A stretch of 64,000 nt of DNA from positions 8,110,515 through 8,174,514 of the forward strand of contig NZ_CP101750.1 of NCBI RefSeq assembly GCF_026810505.1, in the 5' to 3' direction. The stretch comes from Streptomyces sp. Je 1-369. Its GTDB lineage: Bacteria; Actinomycetota; Actinomycetes; Streptomycetales; Streptomycetaceae. How positions within the stretch are numbered: position 1 is the stretch's first letter; each line of letters starts with the position of its first letter. A program made the position numbers and the translations under genes. Below, piece by piece: positions 50,857 through 58,999 of this stretch. Under the pieces are notes generated by a model that had not been told where the DNA came from, made no database searches, and worked only from the letters and a program-made list of their open reading frames with translations.

Positions 50857-51608
50857 GCGGGGGGCTCCTTGAGCGGGGTCAGCAGTACGTCGGTGCGGCT
50901 GGCGGCGAGCAGGGTGCGGTCGGGCACCTCGCGCCAGTGCGGGTCGTCGTCGTAGGGCTCGGAGGCCACGACGGTGCGGCGGCCGGGTTCCGCGAGGTAC
51001 CAGAGGGTGTCGCCCCAGGCGGTCGCGGCGATCGTGTCGCCATTGGTGAGCAGGAGGTTGAGGCGCGAACCGGGTGCGGCCTCCGCGACTTCGATGACGG
51101 TGTCCGCGAGGGCCTGCGCCTCTTCGTCGCCGCGGCGCAGCCGGTTCAGGACGAGCGCCCACACCAGTGCGGAGTCGCAGCGCGCCTCCATCGTGAGCAG
51201 CTCGGCGGGGGGCAGGTCCTGCGCGAGCGGGGCGAGGGAGCGGGGCCAGCCGGTGATCGCGCCGTTGTGGCTGAACAGCCACGGCCCGGCGGCGAAGGGC
51301 GCGGCCGCGGCCTCCCCGTCAGCCCCCGAGAGCGTCGCGTCGCGCACCGCGCCGAGCACCGCCCCGGAGCGTACGACCCGCGCCAGATCGGCGAACGAGC
51401 CGTCGCCCCAGATGGGCCCGGAGCGGCGGTAGCGGGCGGGCACGGGGTCCCCTTCGGCGTACCAGCCCACGCCGAAACCGTCGGCGTTGACGGTGCCGTG
51501 GCGCTGCCTCCGGGGCGCCCAGGACTGCCGGAACAGGCTGTGCGCGGGCGCCACGATGAGACTCCCCAGCGGTTCCGGCGAGCCGAGGTAAGCGAGGTGA
51601 CGGCACAT
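50853..51608 (-). CDS. egtC: EgtC, gamma-glutamyl-hercynylcysteine sulfoxide hydrolase
   Basis: A 251-residue class II glutamine-amidotransferase-fold hydrolase. It removes the glutamate from gamma-glutamyl-hercynylcysteine sulfoxide. The nucleophile Cys2 is in MCRHLAYLG; VNADGFGVGWY and LFSHNGAITGW are the other family blocks. The start shares a base with the egtB stop. Confidence 0.94.
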   Translation of the reverse strand: MCRHLAYLGSPEPLGSLIVAPAHSLFRQSWAPRRQRHGTVNADGFGVGWYAEGDPVPARYRRSGPIWGDGSFADLARVVRSGAVLGAVRDATLSGADGEAAAAPFAAGPWLFSHNGAITGWPRSLAPLAQDLPPAELLTMEARCDSALVWALVLNRLRRGDEEAQALADTVIEVAEAAPGSRLNLLLTNGDTIAATAWGDTLWYLAEPGRRTVVASEPYDDDPHWREVPDRTLLAASRTDVLLTPLKEPPA

Positions 51609-52966
51609 CAGGCGGGTCCCGGCGTCGGCGTCTCGGTGGGGCCCGCGTCCCGCGCGGTGCGGAACCCGGCGAAGATCTGCCGCCGCACCGGGTGGTCCCA
51701 GTTGCGGAACGTGCCGCGGCAGGCCACCTCGTCGACGGAGAACGCGCCGCCGCGCAGCACCTTGTAGTCGCCGCCGAAGAACACGTCGGAGTACTCGCGG
51801 TAGGGGAACGCGGCGAACCCCGGATAGGGCAGGAAGTCGCCGGACGTCCACTCCCACACGTCGCCGATCAACTGGCGCACCCCGAGCGGCGACTCACCGG
51901 CGGGGTAGCTGCCGGCGGCCGCGGGACGCAGATGCCGCTGGCCCAGGTTGGCGCGCTCCGGAGTGGGGTCCGCGTCGCCCCACGGGTAGCGCATCGACCG
52001 GTCGGTCACCGGGTCGTACCGTGCGGCCTTCTCCCACTCCTCCTCGCTGGGCAGCCGCCGGCCCGCCCACCGCGCGTACGCGTCGGCCTCGTACCAGCTG
52101 ACGTGCAGCACCGGCTCGTCGGCAGGCACCGGCTCGACCGTCCCGAAGCGCCGCCGCAGCCACTGCCCGCCCTCGCGCCACCAGAACAGCGGCGCGCACA
52201 GGTTGTGACGCCGGACCATCGCCCAGCCCGCCGGGTCCCACCAGCGCATCCGCTCATATCCACCGTCCTCGATGAACTGCTGGTACGCGCCGTTCGTCAC
52301 CGGAGTGGTGTCGATGAAGAACGGCGGGACGAGGCGGTGGTGCGCCGGACGCTCGTTGTCGAGGGCCCACGGCTCCGTGGACGTCCCCATCGTGAACGGG
52401 CCGCCGGGGACGAGGACCTCGGCGGGTCCCGTGAACGGCTCACCGGACGGCGGATCCGGGGCGGTCAGGGCGGTCAGCCCCGACCGCAGCTGGTGCGTGA
52501 TCAGCATCGTCTCGTCGTGCTGCTGCTCGTGCTGCGCGATCATCCCGAACGCGAAGCCCGCGTCGGTGAGCGGCGTGCCGCGGAACGGGGTTCTCTCCAG
52601 TACGTCGAGCGCACGGCCCCGCACCTCGGCCGCGTAGCCACGGGCCTCGGCGGGCGCGAGGAGCGGCAGGTTCGGGCGCTCGGCGCGGGGATGCTCGAAG
52701 GCGTCGTACAACGGATCGATCTCGGGCCGCATGGCCTCGCGCCCCGCGACCGCGCGCAGCAGCCACTGCTCCTCCTGGTTGCCTATGTGCGCCAGGTCCC
52801 AGACCAGCGGTGACATCAACGGCGAGTGCTGCGCGGTCAGTTCGGTGTCCGCCACGCAGGAGGTGAGGAGGGTCGTACGTTCCCGGGCGGCGAGGAGCGC
52901 GGCCAGGGCGCGCTCCCGCAGGGCCTCCGGGTCGGTCGTTTCCGGGTCGGTGGTGGAGCCGGTCAT
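51608..52966 (-). CDS. egtB: EgtB, hercynine oxygenase (sulfoxide synthase)
   Basis: A 452-residue non-heme iron enzyme joining hercynine and gamma-glutamylcysteine with O2. N-terminal DinB-like part with the iron-ligand histidines in DLAHIGNQEEQW and HEQQHDETM. C-terminal FGE/sulfatase-modifying-factor domain (GGPFTMGT, WEWTSGDFLPYPGF, LRGGAF). The ATG overlaps the egtA stop by 4 bases. Confidence 0.95.
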   Translation of the reverse strand: MTGSTTDPETTDPEALRERALAALLAARERTTLLTSCVADTELTAQHSPLMSPLVWDLAHIGNQEEQWLLRAVAGREAMRPEIDPLYDAFEHPRAERPNLPLLAPAEARGYAAEVRGRALDVLERTPFRGTPLTDAGFAFGMIAQHEQQHDETMLITHQLRSGLTALTAPDPPSGEPFTGPAEVLVPGGPFTMGTSTEPWALDNERPAHHRLVPPFFIDTTPVTNGAYQQFIEDGGYERMRWWDPAGWAMVRRHNLCAPLFWWREGGQWLRRRFGTVEPVPADEPVLHVSWYEADAYARWAGRRLPSEEEWEKAARYDPVTDRSMRYPWGDADPTPERANLGQRHLRPAAAGSYPAGESPLGVRQLIGDVWEWTSGDFLPYPGFAAFPYREYSDVFFGGDYKVLRGGAFSVDEVACRGTFRNWDHPVRRQIFAGFRTARDAGPTETPTPGPA

Positions 52967-54315
52967 CGGCGGACATCCTTCCCAGGCGTGTCGTGGGGGG
53001 TGGGGTCGTCGCGCACCGCGTCGCGCACCGCGTCGAGCAGGTCGTCGGCGGGGCAGCGCCCGTGCGCGACGTACTGTGCGGCGTACGTCGCCACGGCGTC
53101 CCGCACGGACACCCCGGCGCCGAGCCGGGGCAGTGCGGCGACGGCGGCGGCGAAGCACGCGGCGGCCGCCTCGTGCAGTTCGGGATCGGCGAGGCCGTGG
53201 CGTGCCGCGTCCAGCCAGAGCGGATTGTGCGGGGCGGCGGTCGAACCCGGCGGCCCGTACCGCTCGGCCAGCGGCTTCACGGCGCGGTAGGCGGTCTCTG
53301 CGGCCTCGGGATCGTCGAACAGGGCGGTCGTCACGGCGAGCGGCACGATCCAGCCGTCCTCGCCGGGCTGGGCGTCGACCATGCGCAGCTCCAGGTGGCC
53401 GCGGGGGCGCACCGGAGGGAACAGCGTGGTCAGGTGGTAGACGAGATCCTCCCGGGTGGGTCTGCGGGACGCGCCCGCGCGGGCCCACGCCCGGAAACTC
53501 ATCCCCTCCGGAACGCTCCAGGGACCTTCGCCGGGCTCTCTCTTGACGCACATCACGGGCGCGTCCAGAGCGTGTCTGGTCCAGGTCTCGCGCGGCTCCC
53601 CGTCCAGCGGCGGGGCGCCGGATCTGCCGGGTTCGATGCCCGCCCACACGGCCTGCCGGGTCGAGCGCCAGCCGGTGGGGCGGCCGTCCTGCAGCGGTGA
53701 GTTGGCGAACGCGGCGACCAGGACGGGCCCGAGCAGGTGCGCCAGACGCCAGCGGCGCGCGTAGCCGAGCGGGCCCGGCTCCTCGTACCCGGCGTCCAGA
53801 CAGATCTGCACGGACGCCGTCGAGCACATCATGCGGCGTCCGGCAGGACCGCCGCGGTCGAGGCACGACTCCAGCGCGTCGTAGCGGGGTTCGCGCAGGA
53901 TCCGCGACGGCGGGCGCCACGGGTCGGCGCCGATCCCGCTGAGGGTGAGGCGGTGGGGACGTAACGCGTCGCGTACGACGTCGAGATCGGCCTGCATGGC
54001 CGAGATGCACTCCGTCAGCGAGTCGGCGGGAAGCGAGCTGAGCTCCAGCTGGCCGCCGGGTTCGACGGTGACGGACGAGTGCAGGGACAGGGCCCGCAGC
54101 GCGGCGTAGGCCGCTTCGAGGCGGGCGGCGGATACGGGCAGGTGGGGCAGGCCCGGTTCGTGAACGAGCCATTCCAGTTCGACCCCGATGGTGCGGGGTG
54201 GGCCGGTCTTGAAGCAGATGCCTCGGACCAGCGCTTCCACTTCGGCTTCCGACACCGTGTCACGCGCCGTTGTGCGGCCCGCCGTCCGGTGTTTCCTACA
54301 GTCTCCCTCAGGCAT
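52963..54315 (-). CDS. egtA: EgtA, glutamate-cysteine ligase
   Basis: A 450-residue GCS2-family ligase making gamma-glutamylcysteine for ergothioneine. IGVELEWLVH, VTVEPGGQLELSS, MMCSTASVQICLDAG and LELRMVDAQ are family blocks. Start ATG 54315 is preferred over one 16 codons upstream because GGAAGGAT precedes it. It is first in egtABCD; a 159-base divergent gap upstream should hold the promoter. An EgtE lyase is not in this cluster. Confidence 0.93.
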   Translation of the reverse strand: MPEGDCRKHRTAGRTTARDTVSEAEVEALVRGICFKTGPPRTIGVELEWLVHEPGLPHLPVSAARLEAAYAALRALSLHSSVTVEPGGQLELSSLPADSLTECISAMQADLDVVRDALRPHRLTLSGIGADPWRPPSRILREPRYDALESCLDRGGPAGRRMMCSTASVQICLDAGYEEPGPLGYARRWRLAHLLGPVLVAAFANSPLQDGRPTGWRSTRQAVWAGIEPGRSGAPPLDGEPRETWTRHALDAPVMCVKREPGEGPWSVPEGMSFRAWARAGASRRPTREDLVYHLTTLFPPVRPRGHLELRMVDAQPGEDGWIVPLAVTTALFDDPEAAETAYRAVKPLAERYGPPGSTAAPHNPLWLDAARHGLADPELHEAAAACFAAAVAALPRLGAGVSVRDAVATYAAQYVAHGRCPADDLLDAVRDAVRDDPTPHDTPGKDVRR

Positions 54316-54474
54316 GCGGGGATCCTTCCATCCGGTGCTGCTCGTCACACCCAAAACCCTTGAGGGCGTCCGCACAAGAGTGCCCCCCAGGCCGTTCACG
54401 TACCGGGAATTTCTGTTGCGCCGCCCGACGCACGCGGCTCACCATGCGTTCATGAACGACAAGAGGGCGCGGAT

Positions 54475-55350
54475 ATGAGCGCCCGGCTGCGCGGACAGGC
54501 GCAGGAGACCGAGCGGATCGTCGCTGCGGGGGCGTACGTGACGCCGGGCGGCCGCGAGACGGTGATCGCCGACGTGGTGGCCGCGGCACGCGCCGGCACG
54601 CGCATGTTCGGACCGGACCCGGTGGAAGTGCCGCCCCGCGAGCGCGCGGAGAGCACACGCTTCGAGGTCACCGGCGAGAGCAGCCTGGAGGCGGCCCGCA
54701 GACTGACGGCCGACGAGCCATCGGACGCCTCCCGGCTCGCGGTGCTGAACTTCTCCTCGGCGCGCAACCCCGGCGGCGGCTATCTGAACGGCGCGCAGGC
54801 CCAGGAGGAAGCGCTGTGCCGGGCCTCCGCGCTGTACACCTGCCTGCTCGAAGTCCCCGGGTTCTACGCCCACCACCGCGCCGACCGCGACCCCTTCTAC
54901 AGCGACCGCGTGCTCTGCTCACCGGGCGTTCCCGTCTTCCGCGACGACCGCGGACGGCTCCTCGACGAGGCGTACACCGTCGGCTTCCTCACCTCCGCGG
55001 CACCCAACGCCGGGGTGATCCGCCGCACGGCCCCCGAGCGCGCCGCCGCCGTCGAGCAGGCCCTGGCCGCGCGCGCCGAACGCGTCCTGGAGACGGCGGC
55101 CGCGTGCGGCTACCGGCGCCTGGTGCTCGGCGCCTGGGGCTGCGGCGTGTTCATGAACGACCCCGCGCACGTGGCGGGGGCCTTCCGGGTGCTGCTCGGT
55201 GAAGGCGGCCGGTTCGCCGGAGAGTTCACGCACGTCGTGTTCGGGGTGCTCGACCGCACGAAGGGCGCGGTGACGCGCGGCGCGTTCGAGACGGAGTTCG
55301 CGCGCGAGCTGGGCTCAGGCCCGCTCAGCGCCAGCCGTAACGCTCCTTGA
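54475..55350 (+). CDS. Bacterial-type poly(ADP-ribose) glycohydrolase (TIGR02452 family)
   Basis: A 291-residue macrodomain-fold protein. LNFSSARNPGGGYLNGAQAQEE contains the PARG signature GGG-x6-8-QEE (here as GGGYLNGAQA then QEE); a C-terminal LVLGAWGCGVFMNDP closes the fold. Such enzymes strip ADP-ribose chains from proteins. ATG 54475 follows GAGGGC. Its 3' end overlaps the convergent PemK-like gene by 26 bases. Confidence 0.88.
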   Translation: MSARLRGQAQETERIVAAGAYVTPGGRETVIADVVAAARAGTRMFGPDPVEVPPRERAESTRFEVTGESSLEAARRLTADEPSDASRLAVLNFSSARNPGGGYLNGAQAQEEALCRASALYTCLLEVPGFYAHHRADRDPFYSDRVLCSPGVPVFRDDRGRLLDEAYTVGFLTSAAPNAGVIRRTAPERAAAVEQALAARAERVLETAAACGYRRLVLGAWGCGVFMNDPAHVAGAFRVLLGEGGRFAGEFTHVVFGVLDRTKGAVTRGAFETEFARELGSGPLSASRNAP

Positions 55351-55789
55351 GACGGAGGACGACGAGGTTGAACCGCATGCGGTCCAGCGCGCACGCCTCG
55401 CGCCGCATCCCCCGCTCGTGCACGCGCAGCACCCGGTCGACGTCCACCCAGGAGTCGCGCCCTCCCCGGTCCCACGGCCCGCTCCCGATCGGCACCCACT
55501 CCCTGCCGTCGTGCCGCTTGCTGGACAGCGGCACGGCGAGCAGCGTCCCGGAGGCCTCGCGGGCGACCACGAGCACCGGACGGTCCTTGCCGCGGCCGTC
55601 GTTCTCCTCGTAGGGCACCCACGTCCAGACGATTTCCCCCGGGTCGGGGTCGCCGTCGCACTCGGGCGCGTACTCCGTGCGGACCTGGCCCACTGCGCGC
55701 GGTTCGACCTCGGTGGTCGCGGTGGCGCCCGAACGGCCGGGCGACGCGGACAGGTGCGGGTCATCGGTGAAGGCAGTCACACGGTTCAC
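55325..55789 (-). CDS. PemK/MazF-like protein
   Basis: A 154-residue protein whose C-terminal 110 residues match the PemK/MazF fold: GEIVWTWVPYEENDGRGKDRPVLVVA (two blocks), LLAVPLSSK, VDVDRVLRV. The N-terminal 40 residues are polar and unlike the family. No antitoxin gene is adjacent, so a toxin role is unproven. The gene starts 34 bases after the amidase stop on the same strand. Confidence 0.8.
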   Translation of the reverse strand: MNRVTAFTDDPHLSASPGRSGATATTEVEPRAVGQVRTEYAPECDGDPDPGEIVWTWVPYEENDGRGKDRPVLVVAREASGTLLAVPLSSKRHDGREWVPIGSGPWDRGGRDSWVDVDRVLRVHERGMRREACALDRMRFNLVVLRLKERYGWR

Positions 55790-55823
55790 CGTACGGTTTG
55801 TGCGGCCCGGCGCGACACCGCGC

Positions 55824-57251
55824 TCAGGAGACCGCCACGCCCGGCAGGGGCGCGGGCCACTGCTCGTGCCACCGCTGGTCCGCCTCCAACTGCGCCGCCA
55901 GAGAGATCAGGAGCGGTTCGCTCCCGGCCGGTCCGAGCAGCTGGGCGCCCACGGGCAGCCCGCCCGGCGTGTGCCCCGCGGGCACGTTGACGCCCGGCCA
56001 ACCGAGGACGTTCCACGGCCACGCGTAGGGGCAGGCGGCGATCATGGCCCGGTCGGTCCGCCAGCCGCTCAGCGTGGCGAGCGCGCCGACACGCGGCGGC
56101 GGCGCGGCCGTCGTCGGGGCGAGCACCACGTCGTACGTCGAGAAGATCGCCCCCACCCGCCGGTGCAGCACGGCCTCCGCGCGGCGTGCGAGCCGCAGCG
56201 GCGCGCCGCCCAACAGCCGCCCCATGCGGGCCGCTTCCCGCGTCCGCCGGTCCAGCAGGGAGACATCGGGCACCTGCCGGGACCACTCGGCGATGCCCGC
56301 CGTGGCGCGCGGCACGAACGCGAGGCCGACCTGGCCGTAGCGCGGGTCGGCCGCCGCGACGTCGTGGCCCAGCGCGGCGAGCCGTCCCGCGAGAGCGACC
56401 ACCCGGTCCCGCACCACGGGATGCAGCTGCTTGGGCGTCGCCGTGAACGGCATCCGCAGCGACAGCGCGATCCGCAGCCGTCCCGGATCGCGGGTCGCGG
56501 CCTCCGCGGCCCGGATGGCGGGCGGCCGGTGCAGGTCGCCCGCATGACCGCCGCTCGCCGCGTCGAGGAGCAGCGCCGCGTCCGCGACCGTCCTCGCCAG
56601 CGGGCCGTTGACGGTGATGCCCTGGAACGCCTCCGGCCACGGCCAGGTCGATATCCGCCCGCGCTGCGGCTTGATGCCCACGAGGTGGGTCCAGGCGGCG
56701 GGGATCCGCACCGAGCCCGCGCCGTCCGAGCCCAGCGCCGCGGGGACGAGCCCCGCCGCGACGGCGGCCGCCGAGCCGCCCGACGAGCCGCCGGGCGTGT
56801 GGCCGGTGTGCCACGGATTGCGGGTGTCGCCGAAGCCGGGCCCTTCCGTGAACGGCCACTGGCCCAGCTCGCACGTGTTGGTCTTGCCGACGATCACGGC
56901 CCCGGCCGCCCGGAGCCGGCGTACGGCCTCCGAGTCCGCCGTCTTCGGCGGAAAGTCGCCCCTGCACCCGAACGCGGTCGGCTCCCCCGTCACGTCCATG
57001 TCGTCCTTCACCGCAAGCGGTACCCCGAGCAGTGGCCGCCCGGCACCGGCCCCGCCCGCGGCGAGCTCCCGGTCGGCGGCGTCGGCCTCGGCGAGCGCGG
57101 CCTCGGCCCGCACCAGCTTGAAGGCGTTCAGGACGGGCTGCGCGGCCTCGATCCCGGCCAGTGTCCGCTCGGTCAGCGCGCGCGAGGTCACTTCTCCGTC
57201 GGCCAGCGCGCGGGCGGTGCGCACCAGGCCTTCGGCACGGTCGGCAGTCAT
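55824..57251 (-). CDS. Amidase (amidase-signature family)
   Basis: A 475-residue amidase. The Ser-cisSer-Lys triad is visible: Lys in PLAVKDDMDV, cis-Ser and nucleophile in GGSSGGSAAA and SDGAGSVRIPA. It hydrolyses amides; the substrate is unknown. It is divergent from the ACP gene across a 250-base gap. Confidence 0.93.
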   Translation of the reverse strand: MTADRAEGLVRTARALADGEVTSRALTERTLAGIEAAQPVLNAFKLVRAEAALAEADAADRELAAGGAGAGRPLLGVPLAVKDDMDVTGEPTAFGCRGDFPPKTADSEAVRRLRAAGAVIVGKTNTCELGQWPFTEGPGFGDTRNPWHTGHTPGGSSGGSAAAVAAGLVPAALGSDGAGSVRIPAAWTHLVGIKPQRGRISTWPWPEAFQGITVNGPLARTVADAALLLDAASGGHAGDLHRPPAIRAAEAATRDPGRLRIALSLRMPFTATPKQLHPVVRDRVVALAGRLAALGHDVAAADPRYGQVGLAFVPRATAGIAEWSRQVPDVSLLDRRTREAARMGRLLGGAPLRLARRAEAVLHRRVGAIFSTYDVVLAPTTAAPPPRVGALATLSGWRTDRAMIAACPYAWPWNVLGWPGVNVPAGHTPGGLPVGAQLLGPAGSEPLLISLAAQLEADQRWHEQWPAPLPGVAVS

Positions 57252-57376
57252 GTGGGGGACACCTTCGCTCGACGACGGGTGCCCGAACGTTAACCGGCGA
57301 GTAGCTTGCCGGGGAACGGCACCAACGGCTGGACGTCACTGCCGCAAATGAGTGGAGATTCATCCGGGTTGATGGT

Positions 57377-57398
57377 TTGTCAGGACCTGTCCTGTCAA
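57377..57398. promoter_or_regulatory. 22-base palindrome upstream of the lipid operon
   Basis: TTGTCAGGAC, CT, GTCCTGTCAA: two 10-base arms with one mismatch around a 2-base centre. It lies 103 bases before the ACP start in the divergent amidase/ACP gap, the right place and size for a dimeric repressor site. The rest of the gap (57,252-57,501) shows nothing else clear except the GGAGACGAAGG ribosome site of the ACP gene. Confidence 0.45.
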
Positions 57399-57501
57399 GG
57401 TGGCGAAAAGTGGCTGAAAAGGGATGCGGGTGTCCTCCGCGCGCGGATGAACGCCGTAGCACCGCCGCCCGGAGCCCACTGAGGAACCAGGAGACGAAGG
57501 C

Positions 57502-57783
57502 ATGACACAGATGGACGAGCCGTCGACGCTGAGCCCGCAGCAGCCGGAACTCCCCGCGGAGCTCGTGGCCCTGCTGACCGACCGCCTCGACGTGCAGGCG
57601 ACGTCCGACCAACTGTCCCCCGCCACGACATTCGAGAGTCTCGGCCTGGACTCGCTGTGGCTGATGGAGCTGGTGGTCGCGGCGGAGGAGGAGTTCGGGA
57701 TCGTCCTGCCCGAGAACGCCCTGGACCTCCGCCCGTCCTCCACCCTCGGCGAGGCCGCCGCGGCATTCGAGCATGTGTCCTGA
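57502..57783 (+). CDS. Acyl carrier protein
   Basis: A 93-residue ACP. FESLGLDSLWLMELVVAAEEEF (in two parts) contains the DSL serine that takes the phosphopantetheine arm; the helical length is normal after a polar N-terminal tail. It ends inside the ketosynthase gene (11-base overlap) and should carry the fatty chain for the enzymes of this operon. Confidence 0.93.
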   Translation: MTQMDEPSTLSPQQPELPAELVALLTDRLDVQATSDQLSPATTFESLGLDSLWLMELVVAAEEEFGIVLPENALDLRPSSTLGEAAAAFEHVS

Positions 57784-58999
57784 CATCGCGGTCACCGGGA
57801 TCGGCCTGGTGACTCCGGCCGGCCACACGGCGGAGGTGAACTGGACGGCCCTGTGCCGGGGCCGCTCCCTGGCCGCCGCGGACCCCGAACTGGAGGGGCT
57901 CCCCGTCGACTTCTCCTGCCGCGTGACGGACTTCGACGCCGACACGGAGATCGGCCGCGCACCGGCGCGGCGCGTGGACCGCTTCATCCAGTTCGCCCTC
58001 GTCGCCGCCCGGCGCGCCGTCGCCGACGCGGGCCTCGACCGCCGTACGTGGGACGCGGAGCGGGTGGGCGTCGTGCTCGGGGTGGGATCGAACAGCCTGA
58101 GCACCTACGTCGGCGAGTTCGGTCACCTCGGTGCGGGGCGGCAGGATCGCGTCTCGCCGCTCGCACTTCCGCGCAGCGTGCCCAGCATGGCCGCCGGCGA
58201 AGTCGGGATCGATCTGGGCGCTCTGGGGCCCAACTTCACCACCGCCAGCGCCTGTGCCTCGGGTGCCACCGCGATCGGAGTCGCCCGGGACCTGCTGCGG
58301 TCGGGGACGTGCGACATCGTGCTGGCGGGCGGCAGCGAGTCCGCCCGCTCCCGCATGACGGCCACCTGCTTCACCCGGATGCGGGCGCTGTCCCGGCGCC
58401 GGGAGGAGCCCGCCCTGGCCAGCCGTCCGTTCGACGCGCGCCGCGACGGCTTCGTCCTCGGCGAGGGCGCCGGCGTCCTCGTCCTGGAACGCGCCCGCTC
58501 GGCCCGGGCCCGTCGGGCCCCCGTCCAGGCACTGCTGCGGGGGTACGGCGCCGGAGCCGACGCCCACCACCCCATCGCCCCGCACCCGCGGGGAGACGGC
58601 GCGGTCCGTGCCGTCCGCGCGGCGCTGGCGGACGCGGGATGCGGACCGGACGACATCGCCCACGTCAACGCGCACGGCACCTCGACCCCGTTGAACGACG
58701 CGGCCGAGGCCACGGCCCTCCGCCAGGTCTTCGGTGACGACGGACCGCCGGTCACCGCGTCCAAAGGCGTGATCGGACACGCGCTGGGGGCGGCCGGGGC
58801 CATCGAGGCGGCGTACACGGTCCTTGCCCTGCGGCACGGGCTCGTCCCGCCGGTGGCGAACTTCCAGGGCCAGGACGGCGATCACAAGCTCGACATCGTC
58901 GCCGGGCGGCCACGGCCCGTACCCGGCACCGCCGCCATCAGCTGCTCCTTCGGGTTCGGCGGCCAGAACGCGGTCCTGCTGTTCACGGCCGCCGTCTAG
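57773..58999 (+). CDS. Beta-ketoacyl-ACP synthase (KAS II / FabF-like)
   Basis: A 408-residue ketosynthase. The Cys-His-His set is complete: ASACASGA, NAHGTSTPLND and GVIGHALGAAGA. DGFVLGEGAGVLVLE is the usual family block. With the adjoining ACP it probably elongates an acyl chain that feeds the type III synthase downstream. ATG 57773 overlaps the ACP gene; its TAG overlaps the GTG of the exporter. Confidence 0.93.
   Translation: MCPDIAVTGIGLVTPAGHTAEVNWTALCRGRSLAAADPELEGLPVDFSCRVTDFDADTEIGRAPARRVDRFIQFALVAARRAVADAGLDRRTWDAERVGVVLGVGSNSLSTYVGEFGHLGAGRQDRVSPLALPRSVPSMAAGEVGIDLGALGPNFTTASACASGATAIGVARDLLRSGTCDIVLAGGSESARSRMTATCFTRMRALSRRREEPALASRPFDARRDGFVLGEGAGVLVLERARSARARRAPVQALLRGYGAGADAHHPIAPHPRGDGAVRAVRAALADAGCGPDDIAHVNAHGTSTPLNDAAEATALRQVFGDDGPPVTASKGVIGHALGAAGAIEAAYTVLALRHGLVPPVANFQGQDGDHKLDIVAGRPRPVPGTAAISCSFGFGGQNAVLLFTAAV

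Noticed and set aside
55325..55789. Calling a toxin-antitoxin system
   Set aside because: Only the PemK-like protein is present; neither neighbour resembles an antitoxin.
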